From NCBI RefSeq assembly GCF_964199755.1, contig NC_133899.1, forward strand, positions 27,941,446 to 28,005,445: a stretch of 64,000 nt of DNA. The letters are read 5' to 3'. Below are positions 22,320 through 47,617 of this stretch, piece after piece (the stretch's first letter is position 1; every line of letters starts with the position of its first letter). Both the position numbers and the translations under genes were made by a program. Below the pieces are notes generated by a model. It saw only the letters and a program-made list of their open reading frames with translations, made no database searches and had not been told where the DNA came from. The stretch is from Larus michahellis (Eukaryota; Chordata; Aves; Charadriiformes; Laridae).

Positions 22320-22860
22320 GAGGTGATGCTGCCGCCCAGCGGCTGAAGGCCGGTCCTGCAGCTGGGGAGCCGCGCCTGCGCTATGGCCCCGCCTCCCGCC
22401 CTCCCTGGGCCCGCTTTGGCCCCCGGCGGCGCCGTGCGTTGGTTCCGCAGCTCGTGCGCAGCCGCGGCTTCGCGGAGGCCGGTCCGGCGACGGTCTCGAG
22501 AAAGCGGCGACCGGAGGGCGAACCGGGACCGCCGGGACTCCGGCGAGCTCCGCGCCACCTGGAGCGCGATCGGTGCCGCCCGCCCGGCCTCGGGAGTGGC
22601 TGGCGGCGCTCCAACATCGGCTCTTATGCGCTACCGTGTCCCCGGCAGTGCCCGGCAGTTTTCCGGCTGTACATCTCCATGGCCCGGCTCCTCCAGGACC
22701 CGGAAAGTGCCCCCCTCAGTCCGCCGACGCGCGTCTCTATGGCACTTTGGTCCTCCAGGGGGCCCCCTCAGTCCGCCGACGCGCGTCTCCATGGCACTTT
22801 GGTCGGCCAGGTTCCCGGAAGTGCTCTTCAGTCTTCTGGAAATCGCACGTTTCCAGCACT
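22320..22860 (+). promoter_or_regulatory. Third CpG-rich element with 52-bp tandem repeats
   Basis: This short CpG island has an NRF1-like GCGCCTGCGC at about 22372 and GGCCCCGCCTCCCGCCC at 22385. From 22672 to 22846 lie three related units of CATGGCACTTTGGTC ... CTCAGTCCGCCGACGCGCG. The two best units are 52 bp apart (22715, 22767). ETS-like CCCGGAAGTG or CCCGGAAAGTG words flank the units. A donor-like GCG followed by GTAAGAG lies near 22967, so a rightward non-coding transcript is possible. No protein is recognised. Confidence 0.45.
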
Positions 22861-23462
22861 CTTACAAAACCATACAGCACGATTAAGAGTTAACCACAAA
22901 AATATCTGAAGATCGCCAAAATAAAGCGACCCCTGCAGAACTCTCTTCTCCACGGCAACAAAAGCGGTAAGAGAATCACCAGAGACGAGTCCCAAATGGA
23001 ACTCAAAAGGCGTGGCGCTTCGCCTGCTGGGAACATAAAGCAGGAGAGAAGGGCCTGCTGCCTCTGGGGCCGCCTGGACGTCTTCTGGGCCCGCCCCTTT
23101 CCCAGGGGATTGTGGGAAGGGTGGTGGGCAGGGCCCGGGGTGCGTGAGCCGCAGCCCCGGCAGAGGAGCTGGTTCTGCTGCTGGGCCCCCCCCGGGGTTC
23201 GTGCTCTGCTGGGCCTTCAGTTGGCTGCAGCCTTGGGGCAGGCTCAGCTGTTTGGGCCGGCGTGTTTCGGCATGTAGGGAGGCAGAGGTGAGGGTAAGAA
23301 GGCTGAGCTAAGACCTTCAGGAACCAGTAAACCTCCAGCCACCTGTATAGTAGAAAGTTGACTGGTGTGCTGCTTTTTTGTTTCCTTTTTTTCAGGTCAG
23401 TAACTTTGTGATGAGTGTTTAGGGGTGCCCAGATGGTTTAATAGTATGCTTTCCTTTATTTT
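22861..23462. other. No gene seen
   Basis: The sequence is moderately GC-rich and continues from the CpG element. It includes a possible donor near 22967. I see no recognisable exon or known repeat. Confidence 0.45.
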
Positions 23463-23640
23463 AGGAGCGCTGCGTTTTCCTATAATTCCTGACTGCATTG
23501 AAGAGGCAACTGGTCTGTTTATATCAGTTTTGCAGTGTGCTGTGTGAGTTGCTGATGTTGTTTCTCTTAATTGGGTTGATGATGAGAAAATATCTTGTAG
23601 GGGTTAGGTTGAGCGTTTTGTATGCATCTGCATATATGGC
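23463..23640 (+). repeat. Diverged duplicate, first copy (pair at 24898-25058)
   Basis: Shared order with 24898-25058 includes TG(C/T)GAGTTG or GTAAGTTGGTGAT, then TTTCTCTTAATTGGGTTGATGA against TTTCTTTATTTGGGTGATG, then TTGTAGGGGTTAGG against TTGCAGGGGGTAGG. It is an old local duplication with no coding content that I can see. Confidence 0.6.
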
Positions 23641-24897
23641 ACTTCAGCGTTTCTCAAGAAAGCAGCCGGGATGTAAGGCATAGCGCCATTCAGGGTATGG
23701 CATGGCTCATCACCTTTCCCCATCGCCCGCAGAGTGCCACGGTGTCGCTAGGGTTTTTGCAGCTTGTAGCAGGCCCCTCGTAGATTGTGTCAGGGGGCCA
23801 AGGTTGAGGGTTTCAGGGAGGAGTTTTAAAGTCAGGGTAGAGCAGAGGGCTGTGCGGGAGCAGTCTCCTCTGAGGAGGTAACGGGAGCGGGTGCCTCTTC
23901 AGCACGAAGCCAGCATGTGCTGGGTAGGGCAGCTCCGGCCTGTGTCTGCCCTTGCGTAGTTTGTGTGCTCTGTCTTCTGTGTCTTGGGCTTTCCTTAGGT
24001 TTTGATGTCCTTGTTGCTCTTTGCACTCAAGGGGCTCGGCATGTTCCTCGGGATCTAACAAGGCTGTTGAGGCAAAGGTGGTAGAGTCAACTCCCATCAA
24101 GTAGCTATCAGCAGGTGGTGTGGGCAGCTCTTTAATTAGTGGGGTTGTCTTGGGATGAGCAGATCTATGTGGGAGGGGCTGTTCAGCAGTGAAGCAGACT
24201 GCATCTCTGCGATGCTAAGGCTGCTTTGTGTGGGGTGTAATGTTTGTGGTTTTGTGTTTTTTGTTTTGTTTGTTTGTGTTTTTTTCTTTTTTTTAACAGC
24301 AGGTTGTAGTGTTACTCTGGATGGTATTTTTAAGTCAAAACAAGACCTTTTGGGGGGGGGGACGGTGTGTGTCACATGGGGTTCCCCCTAAAAGCGGAGG
24401 GAGAGCATCTAGGAAGATGATGCAGAGGTGGCCATGGGGGACAGGCTCAGGTGAGGGGGTGATGTGCTGTGGGGCTTCAGCAGAGGCCCCTGTTCCCAGC
24501 GGGCTCCAGCTGGGGCTGAGGCAGCCCAGGTGGGACCCATGAGGTGAGCAGGGGCTGGGCCAAGGGCTTAAAAAGGCTGCAGTGGGGATGGGTCTGCTTT
24601 GCCAAGGGTCTCTAGCTTCCAAGGGGGTGCCTGGGTACAGCCGCCTGCCAGCACTGGCTGAGGAGGAAAACGAAGGGGTTCCACCAGGCAGGTGCCTCCA
24701 GCCGGGAACAGACGGTCCCTGCAGCGAGGAAGGACCCCTCCCAGCCATCCCCGACAGAGCGCACCACCAGCACAGAGCACCCGGAGCTCGCTGCCTTCGT
24801 TGGCTGCGCGTGTGAGCCGCCAGATAAGCCACCGTGCCTCTGGGAAGCATCGTGGGGGAGGAGTTGAATAGGAGGCTTTTTTTTTTTTTATTCCAGG

Positions 24898-25058
24898 TGT
24901 ACTGCATTTTGAGGAATTCCCAACTTGACTGAAGACAGAACTTGGGTTTTTTTCAAGGGTTTTGCTGCGTACCGTGTAAGTTGGTGATATCGTTTTTCTT
25001 TATTTGGGTGATGGTGAAAGTATTTTGCAGGGGGTAGGGCGAGCATCTCGAGTCCTCC
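24898..25058 (+). repeat. Diverged duplicate, second copy
   Basis: This is the partner of 23463-23640. It runs straight into the pyrimidine tract that begins at about 25050, which the first copy lacks, so the tract arose or was inserted after or at the duplication. Confidence 0.6.
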
Positions 25059-26008
25059 CTTTCCCCCTTACTTTCCCACCATCCCGTGTTTCCCCATTTC
25101 TAACCCCCCTGCTTGCTGTCACCTCTTTCCCCGTTTCCCCTTGTCTTCTCCCGTGCCTCTCCTTTCCTCCCCCTGTCCTCTGTCCACCTTTTCACTCTTT
25201 CCCCATTCTCCCCCCCATTTCACGTCACCCCTTTCCTCTCTCTTTGACACTCCTCCTCCCACGTCTCAGCTTTCCACTTCCTTTACCTTTTATTCCCCCC
25301 GTTCCAAGTCTGCCCTTTCCCCCTTTCATCTTTACGCTGCCTTTCTTCCTTTTTCTGCCCCTATTCCTTTCTGTCCCCTGTCCCCCCCTTTCCCTATGGG
25401 GGGAGCTACCTCCCTTTTTCCCATTCTCTGTCCCCATTATGCCCCATAAATCCCTGTCAGCCCTTTCCCTGTCTTGGTTCCTCCTTCTCCCATGTTCCCC
25501 CTTTCTACTTCCTTTACCCGTTCTTTCCTCTGTCCTGTGTCGCTCTTTCCCCCCTTCTCTCTTTCAGCCTCCCCTGTCCCCCTTTTCCCTCTTATTCCCT
25601 TGTCCCTCTTTCCCCTTTTTTTCCCTGCACCCCTGTCCTCTCTTTTCCCTTTCTTTCCCCCTCGTTCCCCCTTTCCCCAGTTTCATTTTCTCCCCCCTCT
25701 CACCTTTCCCTTTCTCCCCCCTGCCCCCATCCTTTGTCACCTCTTTCCTTCTTTCCCCATTCTTCCCCCCCATCCCCTTTTCCACCTTTCTTCCCACTCC
25801 TCTCCACCCATTGTCTTCTCTTCCCCACCTTCTCCCTTTATCTTCTGTCCCCCCCTTTCCTTCTTTCTGCTTCCCACCCCTGCCATGCCTGGTTGCCCCT
25901 TTCCCTTTTCTTCCTCCCCTGTCCCTCTGTCTGCTTTCTTTCCCTCCGGCCCCTCCCCTGTCGCCCTTTTTCCCTCTCCTTTTTTTTCCCTCTGCCGTCT
26001 CCCTTCAG
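25048..26008 (+). repeat. ~960-bp pyrimidine (C/T) tract
   Basis: The + strand is almost entirely C and T for nearly 1 kb, as irregular mixes of CCCCTTTCCC, TTCCTCC and CTGTCCC with only scattered purines. Such homopurine-homopyrimidine DNA can form triplexes. Long open frames through it are an effect of composition. It ends in a CTGCCGTCTCCCTTCAG word that resembles a strong splice acceptor. Confidence 0.9.
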
Positions 26009-26080
26009 AGGACAGGAGAGAAAATGAGAGAGTTATGAGTTGAAGAGAAACTTACGAGTTGAAAAGAAACTAAACTACTT

Positions 26081-26140
26081 TAAAGAAAAATAAAAATAAT
26101 AAAAAGATAATAATAATATCAAAAAAGAAAATAATTAAAT
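26081..26140 (+). repeat. A-rich simple sequence
   Basis: AATAAAAATAATAAAAAGATAATAAT-like sequence follows the pyrimidine tract. It may be a tail or an expanded microsatellite next to the CR1 fragment that begins at about 26170. Confidence 0.7.
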
Positions 26141-26169
26141 CTATACAATGTATAGGAGGAGTGCCTGAG

Positions 26170-26533
26170 CTCACTTGGCATGTTCAGCTTGGAGAAGGCT
26201 GAGGGGTGACCTCATGGCAGTCTGCAGCGTCCTCAAGGGAGAGGCGCTGGTCCCCGCTCTCTGGTGACCAGCGATAGGACAGGAGGAAATGAAGTGAAGC
26301 TGCGTCAGGGAAAGTTCAAATTGGACAGTAGAAAAAAGCTCTTCACGAAGAGGGTGGTCAGTCACTGGAACAGGCTTCCCAGGGAAGTGACCACAGCACC
26401 AACCTGGCAGAGTTCAAGGACCGTCTGGATGATGCTCTTAGTCATAAGACTTAATTTTCAGTAGTCCCGCGAGGAGCAGGGAGTTGGGCTCAGTGATCCC
26501 CTCCAGGCTGTGACATGCTACGATTCTACGATA
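26170..26533 (+). mobile_element. CR1 LINE 3' fragment (plus orientation)
   Basis: The end of CR1 ORF2 and the 3' UTR are recognisable: CTTGGAGAAGGCTGAGGGGTGACCTCAT, AAAAAGCTCTTCACGAAGAGGGTGG, TCACTGGAACAGGCTTCCCAGG, and a terminal CTACGATTCTACGA tail. It is diverged and interrupted by stops and is not mobile. Confidence 0.9.
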
Positions 26534-26859
26534 ATGTTCTGAGGGCTGTACGAGGCTAGGAAGTTTCATGGCAGCCTGAGCCCCAGGGAGGCAGAACTCT
26601 TCCCAGAAAGGCAGGTCTGGTTGGCAGAACAGGGGAGTAGTGAAGGAATTCTTTATTTATTATATGTAGCTCTTTCTTTACCTACTCAACTGCCTTAGAT
26701 GGTCCCACAAGTTTCCCCCCCTTTTACTTTTCAGGTTCTCTCCACCATCCCCCTGGGACAAGAGCTGGAGCAGCTGTGTGACGCCAAGCTGCCTACTGGG
26801 ATTAACCCACAACGCCTGGGAAGCCGAAGCCCAGGGAATCACGAAACCCGAGCCCCCTG

Positions 26860-27237
26860 CACCAGCCCTTCCGCAGAACGGCCTAGCTCAGCTGAGCGGC
26901 ACCCTCTGTCCGCCGTCCCCAGCAAAGCGACGCAGGGTCGCTCGCGGGTTCAAGCCCCGCGCTCCCTCAGCTGCGCCAGCCCGACGCTCCGCCTTCCCCC
27001 GCCCGCCTTCCTGTTCAACCTGGGGCGGGCTGGCGTCATCGCCTGGCCGCGTGGTCCCGCCCACTGGCCCCTCCCTTCCCGGCTAGTGAGCGGCTGGGGA
27101 TTGCACTCCCCTCTTGGCCGGCGCTGGTTGGCCGGTGTGCGAGCCAATGGGAGCGCGTCTTGTTGGGCGGTGCAGAGCGTGAACGAGGCCGAGGCGGGAG
27201 GGGGGCTCCGTCCAGCTGTGGCTGAGCCGCCGCCACT
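26860..27237 (+). promoter_or_regulatory. PSMA3: PSMA3 CpG-island promoter and 5' UTR
   Basis: The GC-rich region immediately upstream of the PSMA3 ATG has a CCAAT box at 27144, a neighbouring inverted TTGGCC at about 27129, several GC-rich boxes and no TATA box. This is typical of a housekeeping proteasome promoter. The island continues through exon 1 into intron 1 to about 27850. The start site is not determinable from sequence alone. A tRNA-like T-arm at about 26945-26963 is judged coincidental. Confidence 0.7.
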
Positions 27238-41348
<14,111 letters not shown>

Positions 41349-41465
41349 CATGTTACTTCAAGACAAGTTCAACTTTTCTTAACTTAGAACAGGTTTGTTT
41401 ATAATGTATTAAGCATGGGATGCTATTATGTACTTGAAAGAAACTGAGTGACCAGTTGAGTGACT

Positions 41466-41471
41466 AATAAA
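41466..41471 (+). terminator. PSMA3: PSMA3 polyadenylation signal AATAAA
   Basis: AATAAA lies 118 bp after the TAA stop, so the 3' UTR is about 140 nt. A T-rich and GT-containing stretch follows. Confidence 0.85.
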
Positions 41472-41489
41472 TTTTCCATTTTACTGCCT

Positions 41490-44400
41490 ACTGGCTTTTA
41501 CTTCAAAAGAGTATAGGCCAGCATCATAAAGAAGCAACTGCACTCCATATCAAAACAGACATTAAGAAGGAAAGATATTATCAGGCTCTTGTTGCTTTCT
41601 CTTACTACAGCACTCTATTTGAGCCAGGCTAGGTACAGAAAAACAATCTGCTTAGAAATTTGAAAGCCTTTTGTTTATACTGCAGAGTTTAGTATTAAAA
41701 ACTAGTACTTGGTTATTCCTTGATTAACCAGTATAACAATTTGTGGTTCATTCATAGCCATATTCTGTGATTGCTCGTGGCAGAAGAGATGAGAACATAC
41801 TTAACTGTAAAACAGCCATTTACAGGTTAAGGTGATGTGCATAGCTACAGCCTACATAACAAGCAAGAGTTCAGGAAAAGGAGTTTTACTCTGACGTATT
41901 AAACTTAGGTTCATCTGAAGAGTAGGAGAAATTAAAAACTAATTCAATTTAAAATAGTGCTTGGGTTAAGTTCTAAAGCTGAGAGATCTATGTAACTGCT
42001 TGAAGAGCTAACATATTTTTAAACAGCTTCATTCAGCTGTAGTTTCTTAAACCACTTCTGAATCATCTTTATCAATTGTTGACCTTCCTAGGAGTTGAAA
42101 AGGAGCTTTCCTGCTTTCGTTCCCCACTTCCTAGGAAAGAAAGAGTGTCTATTCTAGTCACTTCTAAGTCTTGAAAGACAAAGTAACAAACTTCACCAAC
42201 TTAAAGCTCAGTTAAAATTGAAGTCTTATTTGAACATGCAGTTAAAATAGTCATCTTAATCTAAAAATGCATACTTTTCTAATGAATTAAACTCCTCAGC
42301 TTTAATGCTACGTATTAATGATCACCAGCCCTTAAAACAAAAGCTTTCCTTTAAAGGTTTATTTTTTTATACAGTTTTTTCCTTTTGAAAAAAACAACCC
42401 TTGGCCTCTACAGTCTCTTTTCTAATGGGATTACAAGATACAGGTTCTACTTTTTGTGGCAAGGGAAAGTCAACAGATATAGATGGATCTGTCTTGATGC
42501 TTAGTGACTGTCTCAGGCTTAAGCCTTAGCTGGAGTCAAGGTACCTGAACTCTTTCCACTCAAGCTGGGCATAGCTTTCAAAGGCTGCTAGAACTCTTGA
42601 TCAGGCCTGCCTCAGCCAATGTTAATCATGACATGCCAGACAGCCTCCTTCAGTGTCTCCTCGTGAGGTAATAATACAGCAGTTACACCGAGGCAGCCTT
42701 TAGTTCTATGTTGCATTTCTTCAAACTGAATTTACTACTGAAGTTTACTGCTGATTCAGCTGTTTGAGTCATTAGTGAGTGCCAGTCAGGAAACTCCTAT
42801 CATCGCTCTAAGCATTAGCTGAGGGATAATCTTTAACTTACTGTATATGACAGCAGAACTACCCAATCCTGTTCACTTTGTCTTTAGTCTGTACTGAAAG
42901 TGTTGCCGACACACTGATAAATGGAAGTTAAAAGCCATCCCCATGTGTGGTTACACATATCCATCCCGAGCTTTCAGTGACGGCTGTTCGGAATTAGGGA
43001 CAGAAGTAAAACAGTTACACAGTTTCGGGGTTAAGTGAGAAGAGCAAGATAGTTGTGTGTTTACCAGATGAAGTAGAAGGACTGTGTTCTACAATATGTG
43101 AAAAGATACAGGTAGGAACAGAGCAAGGTAGTTGCTTATTCAGCATTTCCAGGTTGCCATGTTCTCTAATAAGTAGCTAGCTAAAAAGCTCCTTTGAGGA
43201 ACCATGCTCTGATTTTTCACTTGTTGTGTAAAGGCGTATAGTAAAGTTCAATGAGAAGCAGTTCAAGAGTATGTATGTATTACTACCTACTGCAAAATTT
43301 ACAAAGTGTTGCACAGCAGTCTTGCCTGTTGTGGCTATACTGAGTTAAGCAATACCAAGGTGATTATTACTGTCAGGTTCTTTTCCAAATTAAATCACTA
43401 AGTTATCAGAGTATAGGCTTAACCTGTTTATGAGAACTGATCTTTATCTATGGTAAAGAAAAAAATAATCTATTACTTCCATTTCCATTGACTGCAGATG
43501 GGGAAAGAGTAAAAAAAGTGAGCATTAGAAGGTGGGGAAAAAATATTTGCATTTATTCAGGAGCAGGGGTGGGTCAAGGAGGGAAAAAAAGCAGGAAAAT
43601 TCTGCGTGAGCTATTTAAACATTGAAATTTCCCTTAAATTTAGAAACAGAAACCTAGCAGGCTTCTATTTGATCTGAAATTAAGCATTGGTAACTTTTAA
43701 CAATAAGGCCCATTAAAATAGATTTCTAGTCCAGAAGGACTCTCATTTCAGCAGAAAACCTGCTGCAAACTCCCCATTACAGCTATTTTTGTAGCCTTAA
43801 CCTAGTCGCAGTTCTAGCTGGGATAGCAATGCGACAACCACATTGCATTTAACTTGAAGCTAGTTACTTAATGCTTAATTATACAGTTGTGCAGTAGCCA
43901 TCGTAATGTTTCACTAATTTAGTCCACATCTGATAGGCTAAATGCCAACTTTAATGAATTTTACTGAGAATTAGTATTTACGTGTTGCTGTGTCAAACAA
44001 TGGAAGAAATCTTCCAAAAAGAAGTGGCTACTCATGGCAACACTGACCACATAAAAACTTAAAAATGCAGTGGGACAGCACAGCATCATTAAACTTTGAT
44101 TAGGTGTTGAAGACCATGGGTTTTTCTTCTAAATATATAGAGCTGTCTGAGGCAAATCACTTGGTGAAAGTTAAGCTCCAGAAGGGCTCAAGCTGGATCT
44201 GAGATTATTATTTAAGTGAGGACTAGATCTGTTACAGAACAAGAGAAAAGAATATTAAATCTCAACAAAAAGAGGTTACTTTTAGCAGAGGCTCTCTTTT
44301 AAGTACAGGACTATGAAAAAAATTATCTAGCTGTATTGTAGATAATCCCTTACCCTCCAGTCTTAAAAAATATCTAGCAGGAAGAGTTTGATTTAAGCCC

Positions 44401-46940
44401 AGAGAACACTGACTGATCAGATAAAACAAAGATTTGAAAGCTTTCACCAGTCAGTCTCTTGTAGCTTCATCTGGATGAAGTATGTATGCTCAGAGTCTGT
44501 GGAGCTGAAGCTCTAGAAGAGCTGTTCCTTGAGACAATATCACATGCACCTACTTAAATATTACTACTTTTGAGTAAGCTCACTCTGAGAGCAGTGAGTC
44601 TTGTAACATGCCAAGGGACTAGGACGGGCCAGTTGGCTGACTTGATTCAAAGGTGCTTGCAACACATGCAGGCCCAATATGACAGATCTAATAGCAGCAG
44701 TCTGTGACATTGACTTCTGAAGGCTCCCAGAACTGGCCTTCAGCAGCAGAGGCAACATGCTTTCTTACAAAAGTAGGGCTTAGATCCCCTTCCCTAAAAT
44801 TAAAATTAGCTTTTATAATTGGCTTGAAAATGGTCAATTATAACTTCAGTTTAACACTGAAATGTGAAAATGCATTGCAACGCTAATAAATGGGCAAGGT
44901 AAGAGTTTCTGAATTAGAGATTTGAGCAGGAGGTTCTTAACAGTCTCATTTTAATTATTTCTGTCCAAAGCACTGGGAAGTTTCAGTTCTAAAGATAACA
45001 GAAGGAAGCATAGTTAGCCCATACCAAGCAGCACTTCTTGCTTTGAGCTCCACAAGTAACCTACTTAGTCCAGGTTCTGGCCATGTGTGAGAATACATAA
45101 TAGAGCAGAAAGTCAAATACACACTTGGAACGCATAACAAGTTCTTGCCATGTTGAAATGCTTAAAGCTCAGAGTTTTAATAGCATATGCTGTTGCTTAA
45201 GACCCAAAGCACAGACTTTAACAGAACACTAGAAAGTAAGACTGCATAGACAAACTGATCTCTTAGCTTAGTCATCCCTCCACCAAGGAGTGTTATACAT
45301 AGATCCAATAATGGCACGAGAGTAGGATGTACAGGAAGATGCTTCCTCTCCCTTTAAGTCTCATACATCCACTGACTGCTACTTAGTGCCTGATGAATCA
45401 CTACTCTGATATTTAATAAGACTGGATATTTCACATACCCTGTTATAATTATTTAGACAGCAAGTCCACATACAGAAGCTGTGTTAAAAAGACTTAAGAA
45501 GGGGACTATGGTGAACTGCAGGTGACAAATTAAAAAAAAAAAACAACACAAAAAAAAACCCCAAAACCACATTCCAGTATCTAGTTTACTTACATACATC
45601 TCTATGACAGATTTTAGAATGTGCAACTGGACTTGCAGAGTTCAAAAAGTCAAGTTTAGGCTACTGCATCAGGTTAATCAGTTTTCATTGTTTGTACTAC
45701 CTTTAGAAGGCCATGAAAAGTACTGGTTTGGATAGTATCCTTATTACAACTGACTAGTACTGCTGATGAAATTATGGTATGATTGAGCTGTTAGAAGCTT
45801 ATAGAACAACAACTTATAGAAGTAATGCATATGTAAGATCTCCTGTGTGGCAGATATCCATAAGGGTACCTCCAAAAGAAATAGTACTAATATGTATTGG
45901 TACTGACTCTCAGAAAGGAAACATTTCAAACAGAATTTGTCTCATGCAGATCTGAAGTATGCCAAGCATCAAGTCACTTGTTACTTCCTTCTCATGACCA
46001 AAAATAGCTGGATGGCCAGAGGTAAAAGCCCCACGTGCTGAAAGTGTGACTGTACAGACACAATAGTGCTTGGGATGCTATCTGGCTATATAGTCCAAGT
46101 CACGCTTAAGGAATATTTGGAATACCTACATACACTGTTTTGCAAGTCTCTTCCTTAAGATAAAACTGTTAACCATAGAAGGAAACACAAAACAGCAAAT
46201 TCAACAATGCATCTTAAGCATTTATCAGCTGGAAGATAATCATGACCTTAAAATAAAGTGCACAATTTCAAGATTCTGAAGAGAAAAACGGTATTAGTTG
46301 TCATGACAATTTTAAGACTCTAACAGCACCAAAAATACAGTATGGAGACTGTTCTCTCCCCCTCATTTTCTTCCTTCAGTTGCGTATGCCTGTAAGACAT
46401 GGACTAGCTTTTTCTCTACCCACCAGTTTTTCAAGTTACACGCAACAAGGAAGTTACTTTTACTTCAGAACTGAGAGCTATTTTGAGACGCCAACTGCTT
46501 GTAACTTTCCATCGTAGAAGGTCTTGCTACCTATTATGTTTAATTATACAGAGTTGCAGAAAACAGGTGGTAGTAGAAAAGGTAAGGGTGTAGCCTTACT
46601 CTTTGTCCAGTAAGTACACTCTAGTATTTGAGAACATGGGATGTACAACCAAGCTCAAACCAAGTTTCCTATTTCCAGATGCTCTTTCATCTTCAGTACG
46701 TAGCTGTTAAAGGACTCTGAGACAGTTGGTTAAAAATGGTTCTTACAAGTTGCTGTGCCAACCAAAAATGGACAACTAGAATAAAGCAGGCAGCAGCATA
46801 GTCCAAACACGTGTGTATAATCACATACAGAAAAAGCAGAAGTCTCCCCTAAAGACAGTGTAAGAACTACCCACTGAAAATACCATTTTAGGTGACATGG
46901 TAAGACAAGCCAAGTAAGAGTTTAGAAAAAACATGGGGTG
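41490..46940. other. Intergenic, no gene seen
   Basis: AT-rich sequence between PSMA3 and ARID4A without recognisable exons on either strand. In mammals an antisense RNA (PSMA3-AS1) is known in this interval. Nothing here lets me place one. Confidence 0.55.
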
Positions 46941-47167
46941 TTTAGATTGGATATTAGGAAGAAACTATTTACTGTGAGGGTGGTGAGGCAGTGGAACAGG
47001 TTGCCCAGGGAGGCTGTGGATGCCCCATCCCTGGAGGCGTTCAAGGCCAGGCTGGATGGGGCTTTGAGCAGCCTGGTCTAGTGGGAGGTGTCCCTGCCCA
47101 TGGCAGGGGGGTTGGAACTAGATGATCTTTATGTCCCTTCCAACCCGAGCCGTTCTGTGATTCTGTA
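46941..47167 (+). mobile_element. CR1 LINE 3' fragment (plus orientation)
   Basis: Contains GATTGGATATTAGGAAGAAA, GTGGAACAGGTTGCCCAGG, GATGCCCCATCCCTGGAGGC, GGGAGGTGTCCCTGCCCATG and a terminal GTTCTGTGATTCTGTA. Close agreement with the familiar avian CR1 3' end suggests a relatively young copy. Confidence 0.95.
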
Positions 47168-47561
47168 TCCCTGAAGGTCCTGCAAACGGTATGTTCTTGC
47201 AATTAATTCACAAGTTAAACGTGCATTACGCAGTGTTGATTGGTCAGCTAACTCCCTAACCACGTGGAAATTAGCTACTGGTAATAATATCCTCCGAACA
47301 ATATACACAAATAAAAAGTATATTTTGAAAAAGGCAGCTAAGTAGGAAAAAAATCCGAATATAATCACTGGCCAAACGGTAGATTCTCACTAACAGCAGT
47401 TACTTACAGCAAATAATGTTATTAAATGTTATTAAATCAAAAAATAATTAAATGTTATTAAATTGAAAAGATTGAGGGCATTAATACTTTTAAAAAAGAA
47501 TCAGTACTGACCAGCTGCTGTCTTGTTAGCTGAGGATGAAAAGCAAGTTAACGCTAAGCAT
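47168..47561. other. Spacer between two CR1 fragments
   Basis: AT-rich, with repeated AATGTTATTAAAT words near 47418-47462. No gene is seen. Confidence 0.6.
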
Positions 47562-47617
47562 CATAGAATCATACAATAGTTTGGGTTGGAAGGGACCTTT
47601 AAAGGTCATCTAGTCCA
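47562..47617 (-). mobile_element. CR1 LINE 3' end fragment (minus orientation)
   Basis: Starts CATAGAATCATACAATAG and continues GGTTGGAAGGGACCTTTAAA to ATCTAGTCCA, the reverse complement of the CR1 terminus. It is about 56 bp long and severely truncated. Confidence 0.9.

Noticed and set aside
25004-26038. A 344-residue plus-strand open frame
   Set aside because: It is composed almost wholly of Ser, Pro, Phe and Leu, as expected from a pyrimidine tract that lacks stop codons. It is not a protein.
26884-26965. tRNA-like words: TAGCTCAG and a GCGGGTTCAAGCCCCGC T-arm
   Set aside because: The T-arm folds, but the distance between the A-box-like and B-box-like words is too long, the acceptor arms do not pair and no anticodon stem is evident. 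It is probably chance in the CpG island.
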